41,296 nt of DNA from an uncultured Lachnospiraceae bacterium. GTDB lineage: Bacteria > Bacillota > Clostridia > Lachnospirales > Lachnospiraceae. Location: assembly GCA_910578115.1 (NCBI GenBank), contig CAJTPO010000041.1, positions 1-41,296 on the forward strand. Reading direction: 5' to 3'. A program made the translations under genes and the position numbers. Below the pieces are notes generated by a model. The model did no database searches and was not told the DNA's origin. It saw only the letters and a list, made by a program, of their open reading frames with translations. Positions within the stretch are counted from its first letter, which is position 1. Every line of letters starts with the position of its first letter. This document shows, piece after piece, positions 16,701-26,000 of this stretch.

Positions 16701-19700
16701 TCTGTAAGAGTCAATTTGACGGAGCCTTTACCATAAGCAGTCAGGGTTCCATATCTTGACAGTTTAAAGACTGCATTATCCTTAAGCTGTTGGGCAACTT
16801 TCTCTCTGTCAATCCTGCCATATACATCATAATAATTCTGGTCTAATGTGCGTTTCCCTTCCTTATAATCTACCAGCCGTTCCAGGTTGATTGTCTGGCC
16901 TGTCTGAATGGTAGTATTCCGGGCTTTGATCGTATCTGCTTCCGCCACGATCCTGATCCGCAGCATGGATTCACATCCCGTATTCTCATCCTCCGCAATC
17001 ACACACAGATCATTATAATAATTATAAGAATTTCTTGTAGGCTGCTTCAACGTAATCTTACCATTCTTTGCAATCGTCACACGCTCATCTTTTGTCCAAT
17101 AGCTGGAAGCAGAATCTTGATCGCAGAAATAATAAGAAATCTTCGGCACAACATAATCACTCTTGACTTTTGGATCCAAAGGCTGCAGTGACAGTTTTAC
17201 ATAGTCCTCATAATGCGCGTCGTCAGCCGCCGGAGCCTTATCCCGGAAATAACCGCTCAGATCGATCTGTGTACTGCCGCTCTTCAACTCTACAACATAC
17301 ACATTCTCCTCTTCCAGGAATTCCAGATAGGTGCCTTCCTGTAAAGAAGCTTCCAATCTCTCAACCTGGGGTTTCGTTGTTGCAAACCCTTTAGCAGTGC
17401 CCGCATAAGATTCCTGCACCTGGCAGCCGTCGGAAAGCGTACGTACTGCACTGACATTTCTTAGATATACTGTATAGTCTTTACCATATTCCAGGCCCTC
17501 AATCTTTAACTGTACAATATCCAAATGAACTTTCTTCTTGCTGTCCCAGACTCTACTACTATTTTCTTCAGATACAGACATAAACCTGGGTGCAACAGCA
17601 AACCTGCCTTCCCATTGTCCATTTTTCATTCCGCTGATCGCCGTCTCGAAATCATCTGCTTTGCGGTTCTTACCTTCCATAACATAGATTTCTCTACGGT
17701 ATCCATCCTTAACAATCGGATACTGTATCACCACATCATTATCCAGCGCTGTTATTTTGGATATTTTCGGAGCCGTAACCTTCTTTACCGTAACAGCCGT
17801 CGTCGCTGTCTTTACAGACTTACCTTCAATCTTCTTCTTGATACCATCCACTATATGCATAGGATAAACAGTTACTTTGGCGGTACCTTCTTTCAATGCC
17901 GTTACTTTACCATACTCATCAATATGCAGGATATCTTCCTTGCCTTTCTCTACCTCATAACCAAGACAAATTGTATCCGCCTGCTGCACCTTGGTAATCT
18001 TAACGTCTAATTCCTGTTCTTCACCAACCGCCATTGTTTTAAGCGGCGAATTAAAGGCGAGAGATTTCGGTGCAACAGCATCCCGCAGGTCTCCCAGACA
18101 GGTGGATTTACTGAACTGCAGTTTAAACTGTTCAATATATCCATCCTCCCAGCGAATGCTGAAATCAGCATCCTTTGCTTTCTCCTCCGCAGGATCTTTT
18201 GCATTAAATACGGCGGTAACGGCAGTTCTGTAAACTGTATCTCCGTATTCATCTTCTATCCTTATCCGCGTTGGCCCGGATACGATTCTGCCGCCTGCCT
18301 TTTCAAGCGATTTTTTATATACCGCTTTATTCCAGATACTCAAATCCGATCCATATTCTGCGGGCGCCATAATCCGTATCGCTACCCAGTTGCCGTCTTT
18401 GTTATCATAAGTTACAAATGGGATTCCACTCTGTGTAACGAAAAGATGCTGATAAGATCCATCCTCCAGAGTAGTGACCGTATCTACCCCTGTAACCCGA
18501 CTGATACCGGAGACGCTTACCGATGCCACACCGGAACGGCCTCTGACGACCGTGATAAAACCGCCCTCATCCGCCACGCAGCTGTAATTTCTTGCACAGA
18601 TGCCCTGTAAATTTCCATAGGCTAATCTCAGTGTATACCGCTCAGCTCCTGCACCGGTGAAGAGACCATCCCAGAGCTCCTCACCTGCCTCATATACCGC
18701 AAAATGAGGCGAATAAAAACCATCGTCTGTATCCGTCCATGCCGGGAACCATCCGCTTGACGATTTCTTAAAATAGTCCTCGTCTCCTTTAACGATATCT
18801 GCAGCAACTACAAAGTTACCTGCCAGATTGCTGCATTTTGCAAACTCATCATATACGGCATCATAAATATACTGTACTTCGCTCCCTGCTTCTGCTGTCA
18901 GCTGCGGGGTCATGACCGTAAGCTTCTTGGGCGTTACCGTCACTTCCGCCAAAGTACAGGTACTCATAGGAGCATACTTTCCGTTCCCTTTAAATAATAC
19001 TTCTACCGTGTATGTACCGCCGTTTTTGGTCCATACCCATTCCTCAGCATCCTGAGGAAGCGTTCTCCCCTTATAAACAGCAAATCTGTCTTCGTCCTCG
19101 TCACAATACACCTGATAGATCAACTCGACATTCTCAGCCGCAGGAACTTCTACTTCATCCTTTGTTCCATCCGGTTTCGTAGATACAGCGTACAACTTAA
19201 ATCCGTTTAACGCATTCAGAAATTCTGTATCGAACGCAGGACTGCCGTTATATTCCTGTGATTTCCTCTGCGTTGTCCAGGCCTTGCCGTCAGCGCCTCT
19301 GATCTCAAGCTGTGCTTCTCCCATAGGCGTTACAGCGATATCTTTCCGAATATTCTCACCATTGACTACTTTATAGTTCCGGTTGCATGAATGCAGCTTG
19401 TCCGGTACAACTCTGTACCTGTAACCCTCCTGGAACGAGCCATACTCTTTCTCCCATGCCACCTCATTGCCGTTTGCGTCTTTCAACGGATTGCCATCAG
19501 CATCTACCTGCTGGCTCTCTACCTTCAATATAAGCATACAGTTATAAAATGAGGGAGAATCTTCAAGCTCTTCATAACTGCCGAGCATCACCCATTCACC
19601 GGTCTCAGGTTTTCCGGCCGGAACTGCAGTGACGTTGGTCCTGATCGCCTCATCCTGATCTGCAAGGAATTCTTCTACGGAAACACCCGTAAACCCTTCA

Positions 19701-22246
19701 AGCTTGTCCTGTGCATTGTTAAGCGAAACAGCCAGATCCTGCTGACCGATCACAAAATACACCTCCGCAGCAGGTGCGGCATATTTGCTGCCTGAATTAT
19801 AATACGTAACAGTTAACTTATAAAGGCCTGCATTTACAGGACTTATAAAACTACGGCTATTAAAAGAGTTCGCGAAGTCACTCTTCATAACCGGCTTACC
19901 GTTTTCCATAAGCGGATTGCCATCAGCATCTGTCTCCATGGCTTCCTCTACTGTTTTGTATCTGCTTTCATACCACGTATATGTAAAGTCATTTACCGCG
20001 TTTGCCGTTAAATCCGCAGATGTGACGGCATCCTTTAATCCCGCCTTCTTATAATCTCCTCTGCTGTTAAACAGCCTCTCACCGTCATAAACCCTGGTCC
20101 ATGCATTTTCCAGGATCGGATGCTTTTCCAGACTGCCGACAACTTTCGTTGTATCAATAACAGCGTTCGCCCCGCTCACGCTGAGTTTCACCATGTATTT
20201 TTCATTTTCCAGTGTTTCCCTGTCCGTCTTCACCTGATAAGAAATATCGCTGGAATTTACATCGGCGTTGATATCCTTTTCATTCTGCTTTATACCGCCT
20301 GCCATATATACTGCTTTTTTTCCGGTAAATCTAACCCAGTATTCCGCATTCTGGTCAAATCCGAGTTTTACATCTTCCGTAAGGATATCTTCACGGTTTT
20401 CTGTTACATTTCCTGCCGCATCCTTGATCTGTGTTCTTTTTACAATTTCAAAGACCGGTTCATACGACTGTGTCATATTTGCCCCGATATAACTGGTTCC
20501 CCAGATATGATCCTTTAATTTATCGGGAATTTTATTACTGTCGTCAAGTTTCTCACCATCCGCTCCGAGTATTTCCGGTTCTACTTCGGCAAGCACTTCA
20601 CCAACTGTCTGTGCACTGTTAAACTCCGTCTTCTTAAGGGACGGTTTTACAATCCATTCTACAGCGCCGATCTCCACAATAATGTCTCCAACAGAACCTG
20701 CATATATTTTGTCGTCTCCGGCATAAGCAGTCCTGTAGGCATAGACACCCGTTTCTGTCGGTGTACCCTCCAGTTCTCCTCCAACAGTCAACTTACAATA
20801 ATTCTGGCTGCCCTCTTTCCAGGCCTCAAAATTTACCGCATGCCAAGCAGAATCTGTTTGAGCATCCGCAAGTACATTCTCAGTCTCTTTTCCTTCCTGA
20901 TCCCGAACAACCTCTACGACCTGCGTATCCAGATATTCTTTCTTTGCAAAATTCTGTGCTGTATTTTTTATTTCATGATAAGGAACCGTAATCTTAGTAA
21001 TCTTACGGGCTGCATTATTCGCCAATACAAATTCCTGCTTATCGTATTTAGGCGCATCATATTCTGATCCTAACGTTAACTTTACCCTGGTTTCCTTTAA
21101 ATCGGCAATGTTAAGATGAATATCTTCTCCTTTGAGTTCATAATTTTTCTTATAATTCTCAGCATTTGTTCCGATAAATTCCACATTCAGCGCTACAACG
21201 TAGTCTTCACTCATAAGCAGCTGTCTTTCCGGATCACTGGATGTTATTGAAACATCCGTATATGCTTCTCTCACATCAACCGCAACGCTTATGTCTTTAT
21301 TATCCGCTGTCTGATCGGACACAAAACCCATTCCGTCGGAAGAATCTACCGTAAATTCCGGCAGGGGCACATCTTTTGCCTTTATTCCGGCCATAACATC
21401 CAGACTGTCCCCATAAGGTATCACTCTCACAGACGCTTTGGTAATCTCAAAGTCAAAGATCCCTTTCGCCTCTTTATAAGCGCCTGCTTTGGCCGGAAGC
21501 GTGATCGCAAGCTTATACTTACCTGCATTTCTCGGAGCAACTCCCTCACCGAGAGACTTTCCTTCCGCATCCTGCCAGTCATAAGTCAGCTCACTGACAG
21601 CGCTGAACACCGGCAGGGGCACTTCACTGCCATCTTCACTCTTAACAGAAATGGCCCACAAAATATCCGAATCAACCTCCATGGTCTTCCTGCCGTCCGC
21701 ATCTGTTGATTCTGTTGCAAACAACGGCTCACCCCGTCGATATTCGGCCTGCTGATAGGAAGCCAAATTTCCACCAGCCACAAATACATATACAGCCTCC
21801 GGCTGCTGATCGCCTTCTGCAGCTGCATCAGTATCTCCCATTACTTCATTTTCCGCTTCATTTTCCGGAGCAGCCGCCTCCTGATCGGCATTCTCCAAAT
21901 CTGCCGATTGCTTATCCCCTTCCAAATCCGCATTCGTCTCTTCGGATGTGTCCATGCTGTCCGCATCTTCCGAACCCGTATTTGTCTCTTCCGATGCGTT
22001 CATGCCATCCGCATCCTCCGTGACCTGCATTTCGTCTCCTGACGGTTCACCCGTCTGCTCTTTCGTGGAATCATCCTCACTGTCCGATACCTTTGTCGAG
22101 TCTTCATCCGCATTCTGTTCCATCGCGGACTGTTCCTCTCCTGGAGCGGCAAGTGCTGTAGCAGGCACAGATGTAACTGTCATGACAACTGCCAGCGCCA
22201 TGGCCAGAATCCGCCTGATCCACAATCGTTTCCTGAACTCTTGCAT
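13796..22246 (-). CDS. Giant secreted multidomain surface protein A (2816 aa)
   Basis: Signal peptide at residues 1-34 (basic start, hydrophobic core AMALAVVMTVTSV, then ALAAPG). Residues about 35-150 are an acidic Ser/Thr/Asp/Glu linker. About 150-1390 are beta-rich MBG/Ig-like modules (NAGKYKL..., NAGLYKLTVTYYNSGSKY). An Ig-like group 2 module follows near 1400 (MAVGEEQELDVKI), an Fn3-like module near 1500, a second near 1870, and another Ig-like module near 2033 (TWSSSDTKVAKVT). From about 2090 to the end are seven repeats of about 100 residues, each beginning with a pattern like W-x-x-FTAxExGxYxF. I see no LPXTG, SLH, dockerin or C-terminal helix, so anchoring is unclear. GGAGG precedes the ATG by 10 nt. 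The promoter carries a 10-G tract. Paralogue of the 23026-34050 product. Function unknown; adhesin or matrix protein is the likeliest class. Confidence 0.85.
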   Translation of the reverse strand: MQEFRKRLWIRRILAMALAVVMTVTSVPATALAAPGEEQSAMEQNADEDSTKVSDSEDDSTKEQTGEPSGDEMQVTEDADGMNASEETNTGSEDADSMDTSEETNADLEGDKQSADLENADQEAAAPENEAENEVMGDTDAAAEGDQQPEAVYVFVAGGNLASYQQAEYRRGEPLFATESTDADGRKTMEVDSDILWAISVKSEDGSEVPLPVFSAVSELTYDWQDAEGKSLGEGVAPRNAGKYKLAITLPAKAGAYKEAKGIFDFEITKASVRVIPYGDSLDVMAGIKAKDVPLPEFTVDSSDGMGFVSDQTADNKDISVAVDVREAYTDVSITSSDPERQLLMSEDYVVALNVEFIGTNAENYKKNYELKGEDIHLNIADLKETRVKLTLGSEYDAPKYDKQEFVLANNAARKITKITVPYHEIKNTAQNFAKKEYLDTQVVEVVRDQEGKETENVLADAQTDSAWHAVNFEAWKEGSQNYCKLTVGGELEGTPTETGVYAYRTAYAGDDKIYAGSVGDIIVEIGAVEWIVKPSLKKTEFNSAQTVGEVLAEVEPEILGADGEKLDDSNKIPDKLKDHIWGTSYIGANMTQSYEPVFEIVKRTQIKDAAGNVTENREDILTEDVKLGFDQNAEYWVRFTGKKAVYMAGGIKQNEKDINADVNSSDISYQVKTDRETLENEKYMVKLSVSGANAVIDTTKVVGSLEKHPILENAWTRVYDGERLFNSRGDYKKAGLKDAVTSADLTANAVNDFTYTWYESRYKTVEEAMETDADGNPLMENGKPVMKSDFANSFNSRSFISPVNAGLYKLTVTYYNSGSKYAAPAAEVYFVIGQQDLAVSLNNAQDKLEGFTGVSVEEFLADQDEAIRTNVTAVPAGKPETGEWVMLGSYEELEDSPSFYNCMLILKVESQQVDADGNPLKDANGNEVAWEKEYGSFQEGYRYRVVPDKLHSCNRNYKVVNGENIRKDIAVTPMGEAQLEIRGADGKAWTTQRKSQEYNGSPAFDTEFLNALNGFKLYAVSTKPDGTKDEVEVPAAENVELIYQVYCDEDEDRFAVYKGRTLPQDAEEWVWTKNGGTYTVEVLFKGNGKYAPMSTCTLAEVTVTPKKLTVMTPQLTAEAGSEVQYIYDAVYDEFAKCSNLAGNFVVAADIVKGDEDYFKKSSSGWFPAWTDTDDGFYSPHFAVYEAGEELWDGLFTGAGAERYTLRLAYGNLQGICARNYSCVADEGGFITVVRGRSGVASVSVSGISRVTGVDTVTTLEDGSYQHLFVTQSGIPFVTYDNKDGNWVAIRIMAPAEYGSDLSIWNKAVYKKSLEKAGGRIVSGPTRIRIEDEYGDTVYRTAVTAVFNAKDPAEEKAKDADFSIRWEDGYIEQFKLQFSKSTCLGDLRDAVAPKSLAFNSPLKTMAVGEEQELDVKITKVQQADTICLGYEVEKGKEDILHIDEYGKVTALKEGTAKVTVYPMHIVDGIKKKIEGKSVKTATTAVTVKKVTAPKISKITALDNDVVIQYPIVKDGYRREIYVMEGKNRKADDFETAISGMKNGQWEGRFAVAPRFMSVSEENSSRVWDSKKKVHLDIVQLKIEGLEYGKDYTVYLRNVSAVRTLSDGCQVQESYAGTAKGFATTKPQVERLEASLQEGTYLEFLEEENVYVVELKSGSTQIDLSGYFRDKAPAADDAHYEDYVKLSLQPLDPKVKSDYVVPKISYYFCDQDSASSYWTKDERVTIAKNGKITLKQPTRNSYNYYNDLCVIAEDENTGCESMLRIRIVAEADTIKARNTTIQTGQTINLERLVDYKEGKRTLDQNYYDVYGRIDREKVAQQLKDNAVFKLSRYGTLTAYGKGSVKLTLTDTVLEQTVTVNVKSTDLAPVKGLTMTDVIDNRGTVRFERNQYADAYRIDVTDARQKIQSIYLRASAVVWNDKTERWWAEDNGKSGKQYKAYYNYKLTGLTQQSKYNVTVTALFEDISSKPASKAFGTTKLPARDDGLEKDEIGGIAIRVRDKGGISSYPFVSGNSYSLVATPANPGAAQAMTDKLTWSSSDTKVAKVTANAGTFTANLNAVKNGKARIEVKSGITKKVIARYEITVYAVGDAYASMVYYGQNEDLRDEDDDRKETVKEITLGVPVAVELGSGQTQTFRFTAPEEGQYVCYKIRNGVKTIGERWTASEAGDVWEFSYQGSESMTICVERIGSLQGGIANRTVLELNRQISVQPGHWYVFTAPENGYYDFSRNSSTPTSVFDVYEQGGETLKESADYGLYQLQKDEVIYLEARSESSIAAEKVEFISLTDAGQPLEGWQKSWFQFTAPKTDAYEIGAFNNSGNNVSSSIYVYDQTGRQLSTSSSSYLRQVALNAGETVWIRAYTWNYDLILKATARNSYFTFSENNEVSIDHAFNGSNDYVYLTFTAKEAGYYKFASSGIADIGGGIRAYVLESMTDPVGDQILNEYSGDGVSKAIELEAGQTVYLKVRPCDRYAYEWQGIIIRAQKETITELADGSEVSGSVEPGTNYGDHYSQWYIITAEEEARYAVTVTNKSSQQVTLYRNNNINSSGSRMGDVNANAVSTLERIISADEKLYLRIGVYGNFSDPVEFTIKAEKVAPAELTVDAGVAINSKSQWVSFTAEEAGQYNFNVYDTPSESGETGVSGFYLSEYKDIMQTSYLKRASSGSSPSSGMTKVMDQNETILIQVQYSFGYGDLPESRKIKVEKRMPVSAVSAGSQTTVSTTKVGSEHTAIVKFVAEEDGSYTFACSEGTSGVNVSYARVYVDKPYLDGTYTPLTKNSSTGKYSAAVELTAGQTAYLKVVTGSEATSLQVEITEDTI

Positions 22247-22288
22247 TCTTTCTAATCCTCCTTCATAATTTTATTAAAATATGACCCC

Positions 22289-22319
22289 ATTTTACCCCCC
22301 CCCCTTGCCTCTAAGTCAA
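22289..22319 (-). promoter_or_regulatory. Phase-variable-type promoter of giant gene A (G10 tract)
   Basis: On the minus strand the -35 box TTGACT (22319-22314) and the -10 box TAAAAT (22294-22289) are separated by 19 nt, and the 10 bases next to the -10 are all G. The start codon is about 42 nt after the -10. Homopolymer slippage would change the -35/-10 spacing: 8 G would give the optimal 17 nt. The present 19-nt spacing predicts a weak or OFF state. Confidence 0.75.
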
Positions 22320-22321
22320 GA

Positions 22322-22370
22322 AAAAAGAGTTGACGCATCAAAATCATGTTTGCCTGCGTCAACTCTTTTT
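22322..22370. terminator. Bidirectional terminator after the lipoprotein gene
   Basis: GAGTTGACGCA (22327-22337) pairs with TGCGTCAACTC (22355-22365), flanked by A5-6 on one side and T5 on the other, so a U run follows on either strand. It lies 30 nt after the lipoprotein stop and ends just before the -35 box of giant gene A, insulating that promoter from upstream reading. Confidence 0.88.
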
Positions 22371-22400
22371 CCCGTATCAAAAACAATATATAGTAACTGA

Positions 22401-22790
22401 TCATTCTGTTTCCTGTAGTCCAACTGTAACCAAAACACTATCTGTGCTATAGCAGTATACCACATCTGTATCACTCATTATATTACTTCGCGGATAGTTT
22501 TCTGAATAGAATGCCATGACCGTATTAATGTCCTCAACAGATGCAACGTCAAAACACATGTCCAGATAATCATCACCCGCGGCCGCCTTTACTCTTGACG
22601 CTGCAATGCCCAGTTCTTCAAACTCATCATACTGCTCCACATAATAACCGGCCTCTTCTAACCTGTCTGCCACTTCGTCAGAACCCGGATATGTCCGCTC
22701 TTCCACTGCCGCCTCTGCCGGCGGATTGGCACCACATCCTGCCAAAACAAACATTATGCCCGCCAAAATAATAACAATTGTTTTTCTCAT
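22401..22790 (-). CDS. Small putative lipoprotein, 129 aa
   Basis: The N-terminus MRKTIVIILAGIMFVLAGC is a lipoprotein signal with an LAGC lipobox, so Cys19 would be lipidated. The mature part is an acidic alpha/beta protein of about 110 residues (SDEVADRLEEAGYYVEQYDEF, YLDMCFDVASVEDINTVMAFYSENYP) that I cannot place in a named family. A GTG three codons upstream (22799) is an alternative start, but AAAGGAAAG is better spaced for the ATG at 22790. It has its own 17-nt-spaced promoter (22841-22869) and terminator, so it is independent of the giant genes on either side. A partner role for the giant surface proteins is possible by position only. Confidence 0.75.
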   Translation of the reverse strand: MRKTIVIILAGIMFVLAGCGANPPAEAAVEERTYPGSDEVADRLEEAGYYVEQYDEFEELGIAASRVKAAAGDDYLDMCFDVASVEDINTVMAFYSENYPRSNIMSDTDVVYCYSTDSVLVTVGLQETE

Positions 22791-22840
22791 CCTCAACACA
22801 CTTTCCTTTCCCGATTTACATATTCTACTAAAACGCCCTC

Positions 22841-22869
22841 ATTTTACTACGTGAAATCTTTTTTGGCAA
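22841..22869 (-). promoter_or_regulatory. Promoter of the lipoprotein gene
   Basis: Minus-strand -35 TTGCCA (22869-22864) and -10 TAAAAT (22846-22841) with the optimal 17-nt spacer and no homopolymer tract. It is a useful local contrast to the 19-nt G-tract promoters of the two neighbouring giant genes. Confidence 0.6.
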
Positions 22870-22901
22870 TCCTAAAATTCCAAACACTACAGCCATTGTA
22901 A

Positions 22902-22939
22902 ATCACAAAGCGACGGAAAACTTCTTCCGCCGCTCTGAT
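22902..22939 (-). repeat. Conserved 3' hairpin after the 3674-aa gene
   Basis: CAGAGCGGCGGAA pairs with TTCCGTCGCTTTG (13 pairs, two of them G-U) around a 6-nt loop. It is the same hairpin as at 13752-13786 after the paralogue, but here about 90 nt after the stop codon. No U run follows. Retention in both paralogues suggests a 3'-end function or descent from one duplicated unit. Confidence 0.7.
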
Positions 22940-23025
22940 TGTACTACTTATTATACTGCTTTACTGCTCTTTTAAACCGATGTTTCCTTATGGATGCTGC
23001 TGTAAAAGCCTACATCTTGACGATG

Positions 23026-26000
23026 CTAATGGGTTACATATACGTCGCAGGAAATCGCATTAGAAAGAGTCCAGTGACCAACCGCAATATATATTGTTTC
23101 ACCTGCCTGCAGTTCTATATCTTTCATAAAATTATTGTTACCGCCTGCTTCATCATCATACCCATAACCATCGGTAATGGAAACATTATCCAAAGTTCCG
23201 GTGTTGGCCTTATCCCCAACATCCTGATTCCTGAAAAACCATGCTTTCGGATCACCAGTGTTATTCGTAGAGCGGAAGGTATATGTCCCGTTCTCCGGAG
23301 CCTGGAATGTGATCCACTGATACCGTCCACTCCTGACATCCACATGCGCAAGAACCGTTGCATTACCCGTCTTTGTAACCGTGATCTCATTATTCCCTGA
23401 ACTGTACACCTCGAGATACACTACAGCATCTTTCCTGATCAGATACGGTGCAGAGTAAAACACATTTCCCTGCCATGCATTCTCACCATAGTATCTGACA
23501 TAACCATTTGTACAGCTAAAATTATAGAATCCATCCTCGGCAGCCTTAAATGTCAAGTAGGAATACCCGCTTTCGGTAATGCTTACAGATTCATTCACCT
23601 TCAACTCTGTCGCCGCCTTACAGGTTACTGTAACCTCAGCTCCCTCGCCTTCAACCTTCGTCTCCGAATTATTGGTGACTCTGATATAGATCTCAGCATT
23701 GGCTCCCGCTTTGACAGGTCCAAAGTTCTCGTTCATACTGCTCAGACTTCTATAAATCCTCAGACCCACATTCTGCGGGGCAGTAAAGGTATATTCACCC
23801 GCCGCCGTGGTCTTATATGCATACCATTTGCTTTCACCGGCTTCCAGGGACAATGCGATCGTATCCCCGCTTACAGACGCAGGCGCCAACTTCGAAACCG
23901 TTACCTGTGCCGTTCCCGCTGCATCAGCGCCGGAATATTCCAGACATCCCTGCATCACATCATCTTCATACAGGAATGTTTCGCTGATAACAGAATCAAC
24001 GGCTTCCACAAATTTACTGCCGGCACTGCATGAAACGGTATACCAATAATCCTCAGGCGCACTAAAACGTGTAATGCTGATCCTGTCCTTTACAACCGGT
24101 ACGTCAGTCGTACCCAGCTTCAGGTCTACGGCTTCCAGTTTCCCGGCTGTCACGGTAAGCTTAACCTCCGCTTCACCAAAATTTCCTACCGTAAATTCAT
24201 AACGGTCTCCACTCTCTTCACGATCTATATGAGCCGCAAAATAGCATCTGTTCACGGTATCCTCATACACACTGTTATCCGCATCGATCCAAAGACCCTT
24301 CGCATCACTCACTCTGAAATCATAGTAACCGTCCGCAAAGAGCGGCAGCATGAAGACAGCTGATTCGTTCGCCTTAAGCGTGATCTCCTTCGCCTTATTA
24401 AGCTCCAGTTCATTAATTTTATCCTGCGTAATGATAAGCTTGCCTGCAGCGTTCACCTTGATCAGGATAATCTCATCCTTTTCCAAGGTGCCGCCATTTT
24501 CATAGTAATCATTTCCGTTTTTATTCGGAAGATATTTACGCATACTTATATTCGCATCACCACTTACAGTATACTTTGCATACTCAGGCGCCTTAAATGT
24601 ATAATATACAACATTTGCGCCTTCCGGAATCGTCACGTCCGCTTCCGCCTTGCCATTGGAAAGCGTCAATTCGGTTGCCTGCAGTAATGCCGGTGCCTTA
24701 AGCGTAACGTCAACCCCTGCGTCAGCAATCATATCTCCTGCCTTCACATTGACGTAAAGCTCCTGCCCTTTCTCCAGGTACGCTTCCGTATTAATCTGAC
24801 TGCCCTTACCGCCATCAGGCATTTTCCTGTACCATCTAACATCAACGCTGTTCTTATCCTGACCTGCGCCAACCGTATAGTCAAGCACATATCTGCCGTC
24901 CGCCGGTATGGTATAGGTATACCACTTGGAGTCCGCTTTCACGATCTTGTCTGCCGCTGTGGACAATGCCTGTGCGGTCACGGGTCTGATCATGATCTTA
25001 CCGGTTGCACTGATGCCCGCTTCCGTCGCCGTCGGCGCAGTGATCCCGGATGCGGTTATTGTTATTTTCCTGGTTGTGAGCGCTGTATTCCAGTTAGTTC
25101 TTTCGGCAGACTTTTTCCCTTTCCCCAGATCGCTAATAATATCACCATAGCCATCTCTAACAGTTATCAACGGCATCGTCTGGTTTTTGGTCTCATCCGC
25201 ACCGGAAGTATTCTCAACAATAACGATATAACCCAATTTGCTGTCTTCCGGTGTGGTGAAGGTATATTCTATTGAACCATAATCCTCCTTGATCTCAAAT
25301 GTCTCTTCCTTACCGCTTGTCAGGAATCTCTTCTCATCCGTAACCACCTGCAGCTTACCGCTTACAGCCTTCTCGCCGGTCTGTGTCAGCTTAACATAAC
25401 AGGTGCCTGTTGAAGAAGTTACCGTTGTCGGAAGCTCACTGAAGAATCCGCTCTCTAAGCTGCCACTTGTATATTGCGCGTCTGCAGTTCCACTCTCCGC
25501 ATCCGGTATCCATTTGATCGTGTAGCTGTCATTTGTTGCCGCTTTAAATGAATAGTACTTCACTTCATCTTTGGCAAGCGTAACCTGTGTATCACCTTTG
25601 GCTATCGCTGTCGGTACGATCTCTTTCACGGAAAGTACAGCTGTCGTCTTGACCCCTTCCGCTGCTGCCGATGCAGCCATAATCTTAAACACATAATCAC
25701 CTGCGTTCAGCTTCCGCACGCCGGATGTCCCGTTGGCGAAGTGAATATACGGATCACGGGTTGTGTCACTAAAAGCCTTATCGACATGCATAACCTCTAC
25801 GCTCTGCGCCGCCGCTTCCGCCGGAACAGCCGTTGCCTTTACATGAAACTCATAGTAACCGGCTTTCTTAACCGTGAACGTATACCACTGCGCATCGCCG
25901 TAGTTCGCTCCCAGCTCTATGCTGGCGGGAGCCGCCGCATCAAATGTCTTATTATCAGCGACGCTTGTCAAAGTAACTTTTGAATCTGCAGTATCACCTG

